Of a stretch of 64,000 nucleotides of DNA, positions 1 to 9,342 are shown in pieces. Source of the DNA: Lysobacter stagni. Lineage in GTDB: Bacteria > Pseudomonadota > Gammaproteobacteria > Xanthomonadales > Xanthomonadaceae. Position 1 is the stretch's first letter. Every line of letters begins with the position of its first letter. The notes below the pieces were generated by a model. That model had not been told where the DNA came from. It did no database searches and saw only the letters and a list, made by a program, of their open reading frames with translations. The position numbers and the translations under genes were made by a program. The stretch is from contig NZ_JASGBI010000001.1 of assembly GCF_030053425.1 (NCBI RefSeq), positions 1,992,001 through 2,056,000 of the forward strand. The letters are read 5' to 3'.

Positions 1-2
1 CG

Positions 3-3000
3 TCGAGCTATCCGGGCGACCCGGGCGTCAACATCAACAGCGGGGGGGCGGCCACGCTCACCATCGCGCGTTCCGACGCTGCCAATTTCCGCATCGATGG
101 CATGACGGTCGACGTCTCGCCCGCGGCGCCTTCGGTGGTGATGCTGCAGGGCTACCTCGACGGGGCGCCGGTCGGACCGGGGGCCACGATCATGCCGGGC
201 GTGCGAACCCATGTGGGTCTGGGCATGGTCGTCGACGAGGTGCGCCTCACCTCGGACGAGTTCGTGTTAACGCTGATCGACAACATCAGCGGCGACAGCG
301 CGGTCGACCTGACCGCGCCGTCGGTGACATCGATCAGCAGCAGTACGCCCAACGGCACGTACAAGGTCGGCGACGTCGTACCGGTCCAGGTCAATCTCAG
401 CGAAGCGGTTTTCGTGATCGGCACGCCGCAGCTGACGCTGGAAACGGGCGCCACCGATCGTGTCGTCAATTACGTGAGCGGCTCGGGAACCAGCACGCTG
501 ACCTTCATCTACACCGTGCAGGCAGGCGACCAGAGCTTCGATCTGGACTACACGAACACAACGGCGCTTGCGCTCAATGGGAGCACCATCCGCGATGCCG
601 CCAACAACAACGCCACGCTGACGCTGGCATTGCCGGGTACCTTCGGTTCGCTGGGCGCCGACAAGAACATCGTGATCGACGGCGTCGTGCCGACGGTCAG
701 CACCGTCAGTTCGTCCACCGCGAACGGAAGCTACAAGATCGGCGACGTCATTTCGGTGACGGTCGCGCTCTCCGAATCCGTTGTCGTCACCGGCACGCCG
801 CAGCTCACGCTCGAGACCGGGGCCATCGACCGCGTGGTCAACTACGTGAGCGGTTCGGGCACCGGTACGCTGACCTTCAACTACACCGTGCAGGCAGGCG
901 ACCAGAGCGCCGACCTGGACTACACGGGCACCACCGCGCTGGCGCTCAACGGCGGCACCATCCGTGATGCCGTCGGCAACAACGCCACACTGACGCTGGC
1001 CTCGCCGGGTGCCGCCGGCTCGCTGGGCGCCAACAAGGCCATCGTCGCCGACGGTGTCGCCCCGGCGGTGAGCAGCATCGTCGTCAGCGGTTCGCCGGCC
1101 GCCACGGCCACGACGATGGCGTTCACGGTGACGTTCGGCGAAACCGTGAGCAACGTGTCCACCGATGACTTCACCCTGGTCGGGTCGGGAAGCGCGTCGG
1201 GCACCATCGCCAGCGTGTCCGCGTCCAGCGGCAGCACGGTCGATGTCCAGGTCAGTGGTATCCAGGGCACCGGCACGCTCAAGCTCAACCTCAACGGCGG
1301 CACCAACGTCATCGACGTCGTCGGCAACGCGGCGCCGGCGTACACCAGCGGGTCCACGCACACCGTGGCGATTCCCACCGCGCCGGACGCACCGACGATC
1401 GGCGCCGCGACCCCGAACAATGGCCAGGTGTCGGTGGCGTTCACCGCGCCGGTCAACAACGGCGGTTCGGCGATCACCGTCTACACGGTCACGTCCAGCC
1501 CCGGCGGCCTGACCGCCTCGGGTGCATCGTCGCCGATCGTGGTGACCGGCCTGACCAACGGCCAGAGCTACACCTTCACCGTTACCGCGACCAATGCGAT
1601 CGGCACCAGCGTCGCTTCGAGCGCCACCGCAGCGGTCACGCCGAAGACCAGCCAGACGATCGCTTTCGCCAACCCCGGCGCGCAGAACTTCGGCGCCACG
1701 CCGACGCTGACGGCGATCGCGAATTCGGGCCTGACCGTGAGCTTCTCGTCGTCGACGACGGGCGTGTGCACCATCACCTCCGGTGGCGCGCTGACCTTCA
1801 TCACGGCCGGCTCGTGCACCGTCAACGCCGACCAGGCCGGCAACGCGGCGACCAACGCTGCCACCACGGTCTCGCAGACGTTCACGGTGAACGCCGTGAC
1901 GCCGGGTGCGCCGACCGTCGGTACCGCGACGGCGGGCAACACGCAGGCGACGGTGACCTTCACCGCGCCGGCCAGCAACGGCGGCGCGAGCATCACCGGT
2001 TACACCGTCACCGCCAATCCGGGTGGCGCCACCGCTTCCGGTGCGAGTTCGCCGATCACGGTGACCGGCCTCACCAATGGCGTGGCCTACACCTTCACCG
2101 TCACGGCGACGAATTCCGCCGGCACCGGTGCCGCATCGGCCGCGAGCAATTCGATCACGCCGGCGAGCGCGCAGACGATCACCTTCGCCAATCCCGGCGC
2201 ACAGAACTTCGGCACCACGCCGATCATCACCGCCTCCAGCGACTCCGGACTGACCGTGAGCTTCACCTCGACGACGACGGGCGTGTGCACGATTACCTCC
2301 GGTGGCACGTTGACGTTCGTCAGCGCCGGCACCTGCACCATCAACGCCGACCAGGCCGGCAACAGCAGCTTCCTGGCGGCCACGCAGGTGTCGCGTTCGT
2401 TCACGGTCAATTCGGTCGTCCCGGGCGCGCCGGTGTCGGTCGTTGCCACGGCTGGTGACACCCAGGCCCTTGTGGCATTCACCGCACCGGCCAGCACTGG
2501 TGGTTCGACCATCACCGGTTACACGGTCACCGTGAGTCCGGCTGACGTGGCACCGGTCAACGGCGCCTCATCACCAATCGTGGTGACGGGCCTGACCAAC
2601 GGCCAGGCCTACACGTTCACCGTTACCGCGGACAACCTGGCGGGCACGGGACCGGCGTCTTCGGCATCGAATTCCGTGACGCCGAAAGCGACGCAGACGA
2701 TCACCTTCGTCAACCCCGGCGCGCAGAACTTCGGCACCACGCCGACGCTGACCGCCACCAGCGACTCCGGCCTGACGCCAACCTTCACCTCGTCGACGAC
2801 GGGCGTGTGCACGATCACGTCCGGTGGCGCGCTGACGTTCGTCACCGCCGGCGCCTGCACCATCAATGCCGACCAGGCCGGTAATGGCAGCTACCTTGCG
2901 GCCACGCAGGTCAGTCGATCGTTCACGGTCAACGGCACCGCGCCCGGCGCGCCGACCATCGGCACGGCCGTCATCGCCGGCGCGAACTCGGCCACCGTAT

Positions 3001-5129
3001 CGTTCACCGCACCGGCCTATTCCGGTGGCACGTCGGTCACCGGTTACACCGTGACCAGCAGTCCGGGTGGTCTTATCGCAAGCGGCACCGCCAGCCCGAT
3101 CGTCATCAGTGGGCTCGCCAGTGGGCAGGCCTACACCTTCACCGTCCGCGCGACCAATGCATCGGGCACTGGCGCCTCGTCGGCGGCTTCCAACACCGTC
3201 ACGCCGGCGCCGGCTCTGGTGCTGTCGACGGGCGCGCTCGCCACGGCCACGCATGCGACGGCGTTCGCGCAGGCGCTGGTCGTCACCGGCGGCGCCGCAC
3301 CGTTCACCTTCACAGTCGCGTCCGGCGCCTTGCCGCGTGGCGTTGCGCTGGACAGCGACGGCACGCTGTCGGGCACGCCGGAGGAAACCGGCCGTTTCTC
3401 CTTCACCGCGGAAGTGCGCGACGCGAACAGCACCGTGGCGATGCAGGCTTATGAGCTGGTGGTCGCCGCGTCCGCGCAGTCGATCACCGGCTTCACCGCC
3501 AACCCGACTGCACCGGTGTTTGCCCCCAATGGCACATTCACCGTGTCGGCCACCGGCGGTGCGTCGGCTAATCCGGTCGTGTTCGCCACCACCACGCCGG
3601 CGGTGTGCCGCGTCACTGCGGCGACGGTGACGATGCTGTCCATCGGCCGCTGCAGCCTCACCGCCGACCAGGCCGGTGACGCCAACCATCAGGTCGCCGC
3701 CCAGGTGAGCCTGGACGTCGACATCGCGCCGGCCCAGCCGACGCTGGTGTGGACGCAGGAGCTGCGCAAGGTCCTCGGTGAGCCGGCGTTCGAGCTGAGC
3801 ATTCCGCAGAGCCCGAGCACGGGTGCCTTCACCTTCGCCAGCAACAACACCGCCGTGGCCAGCGTCAGTGGTCGCACCGTGACGATCGTGGGCCCGGGCA
3901 CGGCGATCATCACCGCCACGCAGGCCGCGGCCGGCAACTACCACGGTGCGTCGATCGAGGTGCAACTGGTGGTGGACGGTCGCCCCGACCCGACCCGCGA
4001 CAACGGCGTGACCGGCCTGTTGCAGGCGCAGGTCGATGCCAGCGTGCGGTTCGCGCAGGCGCAGCAGTCGAACATCCACGATCGCCTGCGCCAGGTGCGC
4101 AGCGGCAACAACGCATCGGGCAACAACCTGTCGCTGAGCTACGCCAGCCTCGGCGGCCGCCAGGGCCTGTCGGTTCCGCTTGCTCAGACGACCGACGACA
4201 CCCTGTGGCCGCAGATGCCGCAGGGTTGGGGACTGTGGAGCGCGGGCACGGCGACGTTCGGTGACAGCGGGCAGGGCAGCTACGGCTTCCGTACGGACGG
4301 CATCACGTTCGGCGTCGATCGCGTGATCGGCGACAACCTGCTGCTGGGCCTGGCGGGCAGCGTCGCGACCAACGACAGCGACCTCGACCGCTCGACCTCG
4401 CGCATGGCGTCCGACCAGCGCTCGCTGGCGCTGTACGGCCTGTGGCGCGCGGGCGACAACCTGTTCGTCGACGGCCTGATCGCGACCGGCTCGCTGGACT
4501 TCGACATCCGCCGTTACAGCCAGGAGGCCAACGTCATCGGCACCGCGCAGCGCGACGGCGACCAGTGGTTCGGTTCGCTGTCGTTCGGCTACGAGCACCG
4601 CAACGACGGCATGACCTTCACCGGTTACGGCCGCTTCAACGCGCAACGCTCGACGCTCGATGCCTACCGCGAACACGGCCTTGGCCTCTACGATCTGGCC
4701 TATCGCGAGCAGGACGTGGACAACAGCACCGTCGCGATCGGCCTGGAAGGCAGCTACCTCATGGGCGCGAGCGTGCGTCCGTTCTGGAGCGCGGAATACC
4801 GCGAGGCGCTGGAGAACAAGGGCGAGGCGGCGATGAACTACGTGGTCTTCCCGAACCCGACCGACTACCGCTTCGGCATGCGCAGCTACAACGACCATGC
4901 GCTGTCGCTGGCGGCGGGCATCGACATGCAGCTGGGCAGCGGCTGGCAGCTGTCGTTCCTGTTCGGGCACGAGCAGGCACGCAACGCGACCGACAGCAAC
5001 ACCTTCGGTGCGCGCATCCAGTACGGCGCTCAGCCGTCGGCCGTCGGCCGCGCGGTCTCGGACGAACCGGTAGCTCAGGATGACGGAGCGTTGAGCGATC
5101 GCCGCTCGCGGAGCCGCAGCGGACGTTGA
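3..5129 (+). CDS. Autotransporter with Ig-like and fibronectin-III repeats (5' end outside window)
   Basis: The reading frame is open from the first base of the window, so the start lies upstream. About 1,708 residues are visible. Two near-identical Ig-like repeats (nt 315-1065, each with [11 protein letters not shown] and TVQAGDQS) are followed by four fibronectin-III units (about 1385-1640, 1905-2165, 2425-2690, 2940-3215; each with GLTNGQ/GLASGQ and YTFTV). These alternate with a second Ig-like unit ([11 protein letters not shown]...TADQAGN type). A putative Ig domain with the LSGTPEETG motif follows at 3220-3470. The last 290 residues (about 4200-5060) have the alternating pattern of an autotransporter beta barrel, so the repeats are probably a surface-displayed adhesive passenger. 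The barrel does not end the protein: an Arg/Ser-rich tail ([11 protein letters not shown]) follows. The passenger function is unknown. Confidence 0.85.
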   Translation, partial: SSYPGDPGVNINSGGAATLTIARSDAANFRIDGMTVDVSPAAPSVVMLQGYLDGAPVGPGATIMPGVRTHVGLGMVVDEVRLTSDEFVLTLIDNISGDSAVDLTAPSVTSISSSTPNGTYKVGDVVPVQVNLSEAVFVIGTPQLTLETGATDRVVNYVSGSGTSTLTFIYTVQAGDQSFDLDYTNTTALALNGSTIRDAANNNATLTLALPGTFGSLGADKNIVIDGVVPTVSTVSSSTANGSYKIGDVISVTVALSESVVVTGTPQLTLETGAIDRVVNYVSGSGTGTLTFNYTVQAGDQSADLDYTGTTALALNGGTIRDAVGNNATLTLASPGAAGSLGANKAIVADGVAPAVSSIVVSGSPAATATTMAFTVTFGETVSNVSTDDFTLVGSGSASGTIASVSASSGSTVDVQVSGIQGTGTLKLNLNGGTNVIDVVGNAAPAYTSGSTHTVAIPTAPDAPTIGAATPNNGQVSVAFTAPVNNGGSAITVYTVTSSPGGLTASGASSPIVVTGLTNGQSYTFTVTATNAIGTSVASSATAAVTPKTSQTIAFANPGAQNFGATPTLTAIANSGLTVSFSSSTTGVCTITSGGALTFITAGSCTVNADQAGNAATNAATTVSQTFTVNAVTPGAPTVGTATAGNTQATVTFTAPASNGGASITGYTVTANPGGATASGASSPITVTGLTNGVAYTFTVTATNSAGTGAASAASNSITPASAQTITFANPGAQNFGTTPIITASSDSGLTVSFTSTTTGVCTITSGGTLTFVSAGTCTINADQAGNSSFLAATQVSRSFTVNSVVPGAPVSVVATAGDTQALVAFTAPASTGGSTITGYTVTVSPADVAPVNGASSPIVVTGLTNGQAYTFTVTADNLAGTGPASSASNSVTPKATQTITFVNPGAQNFGTTPTLTATSDSGLTPTFTSSTTGVCTITSGGALTFVTAGACTINADQAGNGSYLAATQVSRSFTVNGTAPGAPTIGTAVIAGANSATVSFTAPAYSGGTSVTGYTVTSSPGGLIASGTASPIVISGLASGQAYTFTVRATNASGTGASSAASNTVTPAPALVLSTGALATATHATAFAQALVVTGGAAPFTFTVASGALPRGVALDSDGTLSGTPEETGRFSFTAEVRDANSTVAMQAYELVVAASAQSITGFTANPTAPVFAPNGTFTVSATGGASANPVVFATTTPAVCRVTAATVTMLSIGRCSLTADQAGDANHQVAAQVSLDVDIAPAQPTLVWTQELRKVLGEPAFELSIPQSPSTGAFTFASNNTAVASVSGRTVTIVGPGTAIITATQAAAGNYHGASIEVQLVVDGRPDPTRDNGVTGLLQAQVDASVRFAQAQQSNIHDRLRQVRSGNNASGNNLSLSYASLGGRQGLSVPLAQTTDDTLWPQMPQGWGLWSAGTATFGDSGQGSYGFRTDGITFGVDRVIGDNLLLGLAGSVATNDSDLDRSTSRMASDQRSLALYGLWRAGDNLFVDGLIATGSLDFDIRRYSQEANVIGTAQRDGDQWFGSLSFGYEHRNDGMTFTGYGRFNAQRSTLDAYREHGLGLYDLAYREQDVDNSTVAIGLEGSYLMGASVRPFWSAEYREALENKGEAAMNYVVFPNPTDYRFGMRSYNDHALSLAAGIDMQLGSGWQLSFLFGHEQARNATDSNTFGARIQYGAQPSAVGRAVSDEPVAQDDGALSDRRSRSRSGR

Positions 5130-5153
5130 TCGTCGACTACCGTGTCAAAGCAG

Positions 5154-5185
5154 AAGTCCGGCCGAAAGGCCGGGCTTCTTGTTTT
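5154..5185 (+). terminator. Rho-independent terminator of the autotransporter gene
   Basis: A 10-bp stem (AAGTCCGGCC / GGCCGGGCTT, one G-T pair) with a GAAA loop lies 25 nt after the stop codon. It is followed by CTTGTTTT, a good T-tract for this genome. Confidence 0.8.
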
Positions 5186-5237
5186 ACATGCCTGTTTACG
5201 TGCCTGCGCGACGAGGATGATCGCGCCGCGCCGCAAG

Positions 5238-5639
5238 CTACTCGGCGATCTCGTAATCGAACGAGTAGAAATGCTTGCCTTCGACGATGTCGATGGTCAT
5301 GCGGCCGCTGAGGCCCTGCAGGTCATCGGTGCCGGAGTCGGGCACCACCGTGACCGAGAGCGTGGGCGCGCCACGGTCCAGCGTGCCGTTGTGCTGGGTG
5401 AGGAAACTGCCGCTGAGCCCATCGAGCGTGCCGCTGATACGTTCGATGGCGACATAGGCCGCCGAGCCTTCCACCGCGGTACCCACGGCCAGCATGTGCA
5501 CGATGCTGCTGGCGTCCAGCGCGCCATGGAACTGCTTGTCGAACCGGAAGTGCCCGGTGACAGACCCTCCGCCCAGGTCGAAGCCGCCTTCCGGCGTGCG
5601 TTTGACGTCGAACTCGCCCTTGACCTGTGCCATCGCCAT
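5238..5639 (-). CDS. DUF3224 family protein
   Basis: The 133-residue protein matches the DUF3224 pattern throughout: an N-terminal GEFDVKRTPEGG strand, FDKQFHGALDASS, GTAVEGSAAYVAIERISG, and a C-terminal GRMTIDIVEGKHFYSFDYEI. The family is a small soluble beta barrel related in fold to allene-oxide-cyclase-like proteins, with no assigned reaction. There is no signal peptide. It is convergent with the autotransporter gene. A second Met lies two codons after the first, so the exact start is uncertain by two residues. Confidence 0.85.
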   Translation of the reverse strand: MAMAQVKGEFDVKRTPEGGFDLGGGSVTGHFRFDKQFHGALDASSIVHMLAVGTAVEGSAAYVAIERISGTLDGLSGSFLTQHNGTLDRGAPTLSVTVVPDSGTDDLQGLSGRMTIDIVEGKHFYSFDYEIAE

Positions 5640-5755
5640 CGCTCCGTGAGTGGGAAGCGCATGTTCCCGCAGCAGGGCGGCGGTTGCCAGTGCAACGGTT
5701 GTGCGGCCCGCGGCATTTGCTAGGCTGCGGTGCTCACCCCACCTCCGCCACGATC

Positions 5756-6397
5756 ATGCGCATTCTCCTCGCCCGCCACGGCGAAACACCCTGGAACGCC
5801 GAAGGCCGCTATCAGGGCCAGGAAGACATCCCGCTCTCGCCGGTCGGCATCGCCCAGGCGCGCGCGCTGGGCGAACGGCTGCGCGAGGTATCGATCACCC
5901 GCGCCGTGGCCTCGCCGCTGGGGCGTGCGCGGCAGACGGCCGAGTTCGCCCTTGGCGAGCGCGACCTGCCGCTGACGCTGGACCCGGGCCTGATGGAAAT
6001 CGCCCACGGCACGTGGGAAGGGCTGCTGGCCAGCGAGATCCGCGAACGCGATGGCGAACGCCTGCAGGCCTGGCGCGACACGCCGCACGAAGTGCTGATG
6101 CCCGAAGGCGAGTCGCTGCAGCACGTGTTCGACCGCGCATGGCCCGCGTTCGCACGCGCCGCCGAAGGGCTGGGCGACAGCGACACGTTGCTGGTCGTCG
6201 CCCATGACGCAGTCAACCGCGTGCTGCTGTGCCACGTGCTGGGCATTCCGTTCGCGAAACTGTGGACCTTCCGCCAAGCGCCGACCACGATCAACCTGCT
6301 CGAGGGTCCCGACGTCGATCACCTCGACGTGGTGCGCCTGAACGACTGCAGCCACCACACCGCGTTCTTCGGCGAGGCGGTGCATCGCGCGTTGTAA
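5756..6397 (+). CDS. Histidine phosphatase (phosphoglycerate mutase-like) family protein
   Basis: This is a 213-residue branch-1 histidine phosphatase. The catalytic RHGET motif (LLARHGETPWN, residues 5-15) accepts the phosphate, the second arginine lies in SPLGRARQTA, the acid is in MEIAHGTWEG, and the second catalytic histidine is in VVAHDAVNR. It is the length of the cobC/GpmB-like phosphatases; the substrate cannot be read from the sequence. The ATG at 5756 was chosen because the protein begins with the conserved beta strand; the frame stays open upstream without similarity. Confidence 0.9.
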   Translation: MRILLARHGETPWNAEGRYQGQEDIPLSPVGIAQARALGERLREVSITRAVASPLGRARQTAEFALGERDLPLTLDPGLMEIAHGTWEGLLASEIRERDGERLQAWRDTPHEVLMPEGESLQHVFDRAWPAFARAAEGLGDSDTLLVVAHDAVNRVLLCHVLGIPFAKLWTFRQAPTTINLLEGPDVDHLDVVRLNDCSHHTAFFGEAVHRAL

Positions 6398-6412
6398 GTC
6401 CGCGCGCAGGCG

Positions 6413-6799
6413 ATGAGCGGAATCGAACAGACCCTCGACGATGTCTGCGCGTTGATCGATCGCGTTCCGGACTGTTCCGTCCAGCGCTGTCATCTGGAGT
6501 CGGACCGGGCCGTCATCGAGATTGCCGGTGAGCTGCCTGCGTTGATGGCGCTCCAGGAGGTCTGCCTGGCCGCCAACGCGGACATCGAGCCGTGGCTGCG
6601 GCGCAATGCGCAGGTACCGGGCGCCGTCGTGCGGCAGACACTATTTCCCCGTGTGACACCGAGGGATCTCATCGACCACGGAAGTCTGCAATTGCTTGGC
6701 ATTCACCTGGCCTGGGGATTGCACCGCCTCCGCTTGTTGAGCGCGACGGAGGCGAACCGCTTCCTGCAGCGTTGGCGTGCCGGGCTGGTCGAAGGCTGA
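6413..6799 (+). CDS. Hypothetical protein
   Basis: The 128-residue soluble protein begins 15 nt after the phosphatase stop and is probably co-transcribed with it. It has a hydrophilic helical N-terminus (MSGIEQTLDDVCALIDRVPD), a central IEPWLRRNAQ and a Leu/Arg-rich C-terminus (GLHRLRLLSATEANRFLQRW). There is no signal peptide, membrane segment or recognisable motif. Codon use is like that of its neighbours, which supports real coding. Confidence 0.65.
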   Translation: MSGIEQTLDDVCALIDRVPDCSVQRCHLESDRAVIEIAGELPALMALQEVCLAANADIEPWLRRNAQVPGAVVRQTLFPRVTPRDLIDHGSLQLLGIHLAWGLHRLRLLSATEANRFLQRWRAGLVEG

Positions 6800-6823
6800 G
6801 GCGGTCGTGCTACCTCGTCGCGC

Positions 6824-7765
6824 TCATGGCTCCACGACGATGGTGCGACGGATGAAGGCGCGCGCGGCATCGCGATCGCGCGCGGCTTCCGCGCTCACCC
6901 AGTCGCGGAAGCTGACGATCTTGCGGCTGTCATGCCGTGCCGCAGGGTAGGTGAACCAGAACGCGCGACCGTCGCTCACGACCAGGTCGTGCGCCGGCAC
7001 CAGCCGGCCGGCATCCAGTTCGTCGCGGAACAGGATGGGTGAGCCGATCGCGACGCCCTGTCCCGCGACGGCGGCCGCGATGTCCAGGTATTCGGCGGAC
7101 AGCTGCATGCCGAACCGGCCGGGCGGAATCGTGCCGTCGAAACCCAGCGCGCGATACCACAGCGACCACCAGTCCGGTCGCCCCAGCAACGGCACCGGCA
7201 AAGGTTGGTGCGGATCGCGGCCGATGTCCGTCGCCGAGGCGCGCAGCGACGGCGCGCACAGCGGCATGAACAGACTTGGCAGCAGTTCGACCGTATGCAG
7301 GCCCGGCCAGCGGCCATGGCCATTGCGGATGGCTGCGTCGTAGCGACCGCCGTTGAGGTCTTCCGCCGCGGCCGACAGGTCCAGTTCGAGCGCGATCTCG
7401 GGATGACTCGCGCGGAATCGTCCCAGTCGTGGCGTCAGCCAGCTGGTGGCCAGCGTGGGCAGCGTGGTCAGCGACAGATGGGTTTCGTTGACTTCGGCTG
7501 CCTGCACGAAGCTCGCGCGCAGCGCGGCGAAGGCGTTGATGGCTTCGCGCGCGACGATGTCGCCGGAGCGGGTCAGCAGGACGTGGTTGGGGTGGCGCAG
7601 GAACAGGGTGACGCCGATCTGCTGCTCCAGGCGGCGCACGTGGTAGCTCACCGAGGCCGCCGTGGTGTCCAGCTCGTGCGCGGCCTTCGAAAAGCTGCCC
7701 AGCCGGGCGGCGGCCTCGAAGGCCCGGATGGCCGACAGCGAAGGGAATCGGCGGTCGCTGACCAT
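6824..7765 (-). CDS. LysR-family transcriptional regulator (GcvA-like)
   Basis: A 313-residue LysR regulator. The N-terminal winged helix-turn-helix is clear (PSLSAIRAFEAAARLGSFSKAAHEL...ASVSYHVRRLEQQIGVTLF), followed by a periplasmic-binding-like effector domain. The start at 7765 gives MVSDRRFPSLSA, which fits the GcvA/AmpR subgroup; a Met nine codons upstream (7792) is also possible. It is divergent from the gene at 7864 with about 98 bp between them, so that gene is the likely target. This target is inferred from the arrangement only. Confidence 0.9.
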   Translation of the reverse strand: MVSDRRFPSLSAIRAFEAAARLGSFSKAAHELDTTAASVSYHVRRLEQQIGVTLFLRHPNHVLLTRSGDIVAREAINAFAALRASFVQAAEVNETHLSLTTLPTLATSWLTPRLGRFRASHPEIALELDLSAAAEDLNGGRYDAAIRNGHGRWPGLHTVELLPSLFMPLCAPSLRASATDIGRDPHQPLPVPLLGRPDWWSLWYRALGFDGTIPPGRFGMQLSAEYLDIAAAVAGQGVAIGSPILFRDELDAGRLVPAHDLVVSDGRAFWFTYPAARHDSRKIVSFRDWVSAEAARDRDAARAFIRRTIVVEP

Positions 7766-7863
7766 AAGTGTGGCTGAGTGTGCGACCCGCATTTCGAGTG
7801 GTCAACGTGGCACCGCGCTCGCCATGATCGGCCCACGATTCCCGTGTCGAAGGAGCGCCTCTC

Positions 7864-8973
7864 GTGACAGGACCGTTTCCGCATCGCCCCGACGTCGACC
7901 TCGACGCCTGCAATCACGCACGCCGCCAGTTCGTCGGCGCCCTTGCCGGCGTCGCGGCGTCCTCGCTGGTGTTGCCGGCATTCGCGGCCGCGCCGGATGC
8001 AACAGGCCTGGCCGCGCACACCCACGATTGGCAGTGGCTGGTCGGAACCTGGGACGTGTGGCACCGGCGCCTGAAGGAGCGGCTGGCGGGAAACGACGAC
8101 TGGGAGGAGTTCCCCGGCAAGAGCGTGTTCTGGCAGACCCTGGGCGGGCTGGGCAATGTCGACGACAACATCGTCGACATTCCGTCGGGCACGTACCGCG
8201 GCCTGAGCATCCGTGCGTTCGACCCAAGCACGGGCAAATGGGCGATCTGGTGGCTGGACAGCCGCGCCGCGACCCGTATCGATCCACCCGTGTTCGGCGC
8301 GTTCAAGGACGACAGCGGCACGTTCATCGGACACGACACCTTCAAGGGCCGTCCGATCGTCATGCGCTTTCGCTGGAGCGACGTTCACGGCGCGCGACCG
8401 TGGTGGGAACAGGCGTTCTCGCCCGACGACGGCGCCAGCTGGGAGGTGAACTGGCGCAACTACTTCACACGCACGTCGTCGCAGTCGAAACCGCTGCCGA
8501 AGCTTGCCGATGCGCCGAAGGACTGGGACTTCCTCGCCGGAAACTGGAAGGTGCGCCATCGTCGCCTGCGCGAACGCCTGGTCGGCAGCGATCAGTGGGA
8601 CACGTTCGGCGGCACGCTGGTCAACTGGCCCGTGCTCGGTGGCAAGGGCAACGTGAGCGACAACGTGATGGAATTTCCCGGCGGCACGGTGCGCGGTGTC
8701 GGCATCCGTGCGTTCGATGACGCGAGCGCGCAATGGTCGAGCTGGTGGCTCGACGGTCGCGAACCGGCGGCCATCGGTGCACCGCTGCGCGGCCGCTTCG
8801 TCGATGGCGTCGGCACGTTCGTTGGCGATGAGGCCGTCGGCGGACGCGCGGTGAAGTCGCGCGTGCAGTGGTCGCAGATCACGCCACGTTCGGCGCGCTG
8901 GGAGCAATCCAGTTCCGCCGACGGCGGCGCAACGTGGGAGAGCAACTGGGTCAGCGAGTTCACGCGCGTGTGA
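7864..8973 (+). CDS. Exported protein with two tandem DUF1579-like domains
   Basis: A GTG-started 369-residue protein. The N-terminus carries RRQFVGALAGVAASSLVLP, a Tat-like signal with Ala-rich cleavage region. Two homologous halves follow: HDWQWLVGTWDVWHRRLKER (from about residue 56) and KDWDFLAGNWKVRHRRLRER (from about residue 219). Each continues through a GN.DDN/GNVSDN strand, a SIRAFD turn, WWLD, and ends with SWE.NW or TWESNW. The halves look like an internal duplication of a lipocalin-like DUF1579 domain. Ligand and reaction are unknown. It is probably controlled by the divergent LysR gene. Confidence 0.8.
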   Translation: MTGPFPHRPDVDLDACNHARRQFVGALAGVAASSLVLPAFAAAPDATGLAAHTHDWQWLVGTWDVWHRRLKERLAGNDDWEEFPGKSVFWQTLGGLGNVDDNIVDIPSGTYRGLSIRAFDPSTGKWAIWWLDSRAATRIDPPVFGAFKDDSGTFIGHDTFKGRPIVMRFRWSDVHGARPWWEQAFSPDDGASWEVNWRNYFTRTSSQSKPLPKLADAPKDWDFLAGNWKVRHRRLRERLVGSDQWDTFGGTLVNWPVLGGKGNVSDNVMEFPGGTVRGVGIRAFDDASAQWSSWWLDGREPAAIGAPLRGRFVDGVGTFVGDEAVGGRAVKSRVQWSQITPRSARWEQSSSADGGATWESNWVSEFTRV

Positions 8974-9342
8974 GTCCACGCCAGGCCGCGCGAGTGTGTC
9001 CGCCACGCGGACGCCTGCGCCCGGGCGATGCGGACGGCTGGGCGCCGGGATTCGCGGCCAGGCGGGAGGATGCCTCCACGGCATGGGGCCAAGGGCCAAT
9101 TCCCCGGTGGATCGACGGCTCCTAACGTTCGGGTCAGAGGTCACCTGTCCGTGGGGTGGTTGGCATGTCCAACCCGCATGACGACAACGGCCAATGCCCG
9201 ACCGATGTCGACACCGCCTTTCCCGGAATCGCGCTGGAAGACGCGCGCATCGGGCAGCCTTGCATCGTCCGCAACCTCCGCCCGCATGGCACGCATGCGC
9301 CGCGCGCCCAGCGCTGCGGCGCGATGAGGTCCGGGAAGGAAC
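8974..9342. other. Intergenic region upstream of the SulP gene
   Basis: About 370 bp without a supported gene. A short frame on the plus strand (9165-9356) overlaps the start of the next gene and lacks family resemblance. A good ribosome binding site for the following gene (GGGAAGGA at 9333-9340) closes the region. Confidence 0.5.

Noticed and set aside
2571..4970. 799-codon minus-strand frame inside the autotransporter gene
   Set aside because: Arg/Gly/His-rich shadow without motifs.
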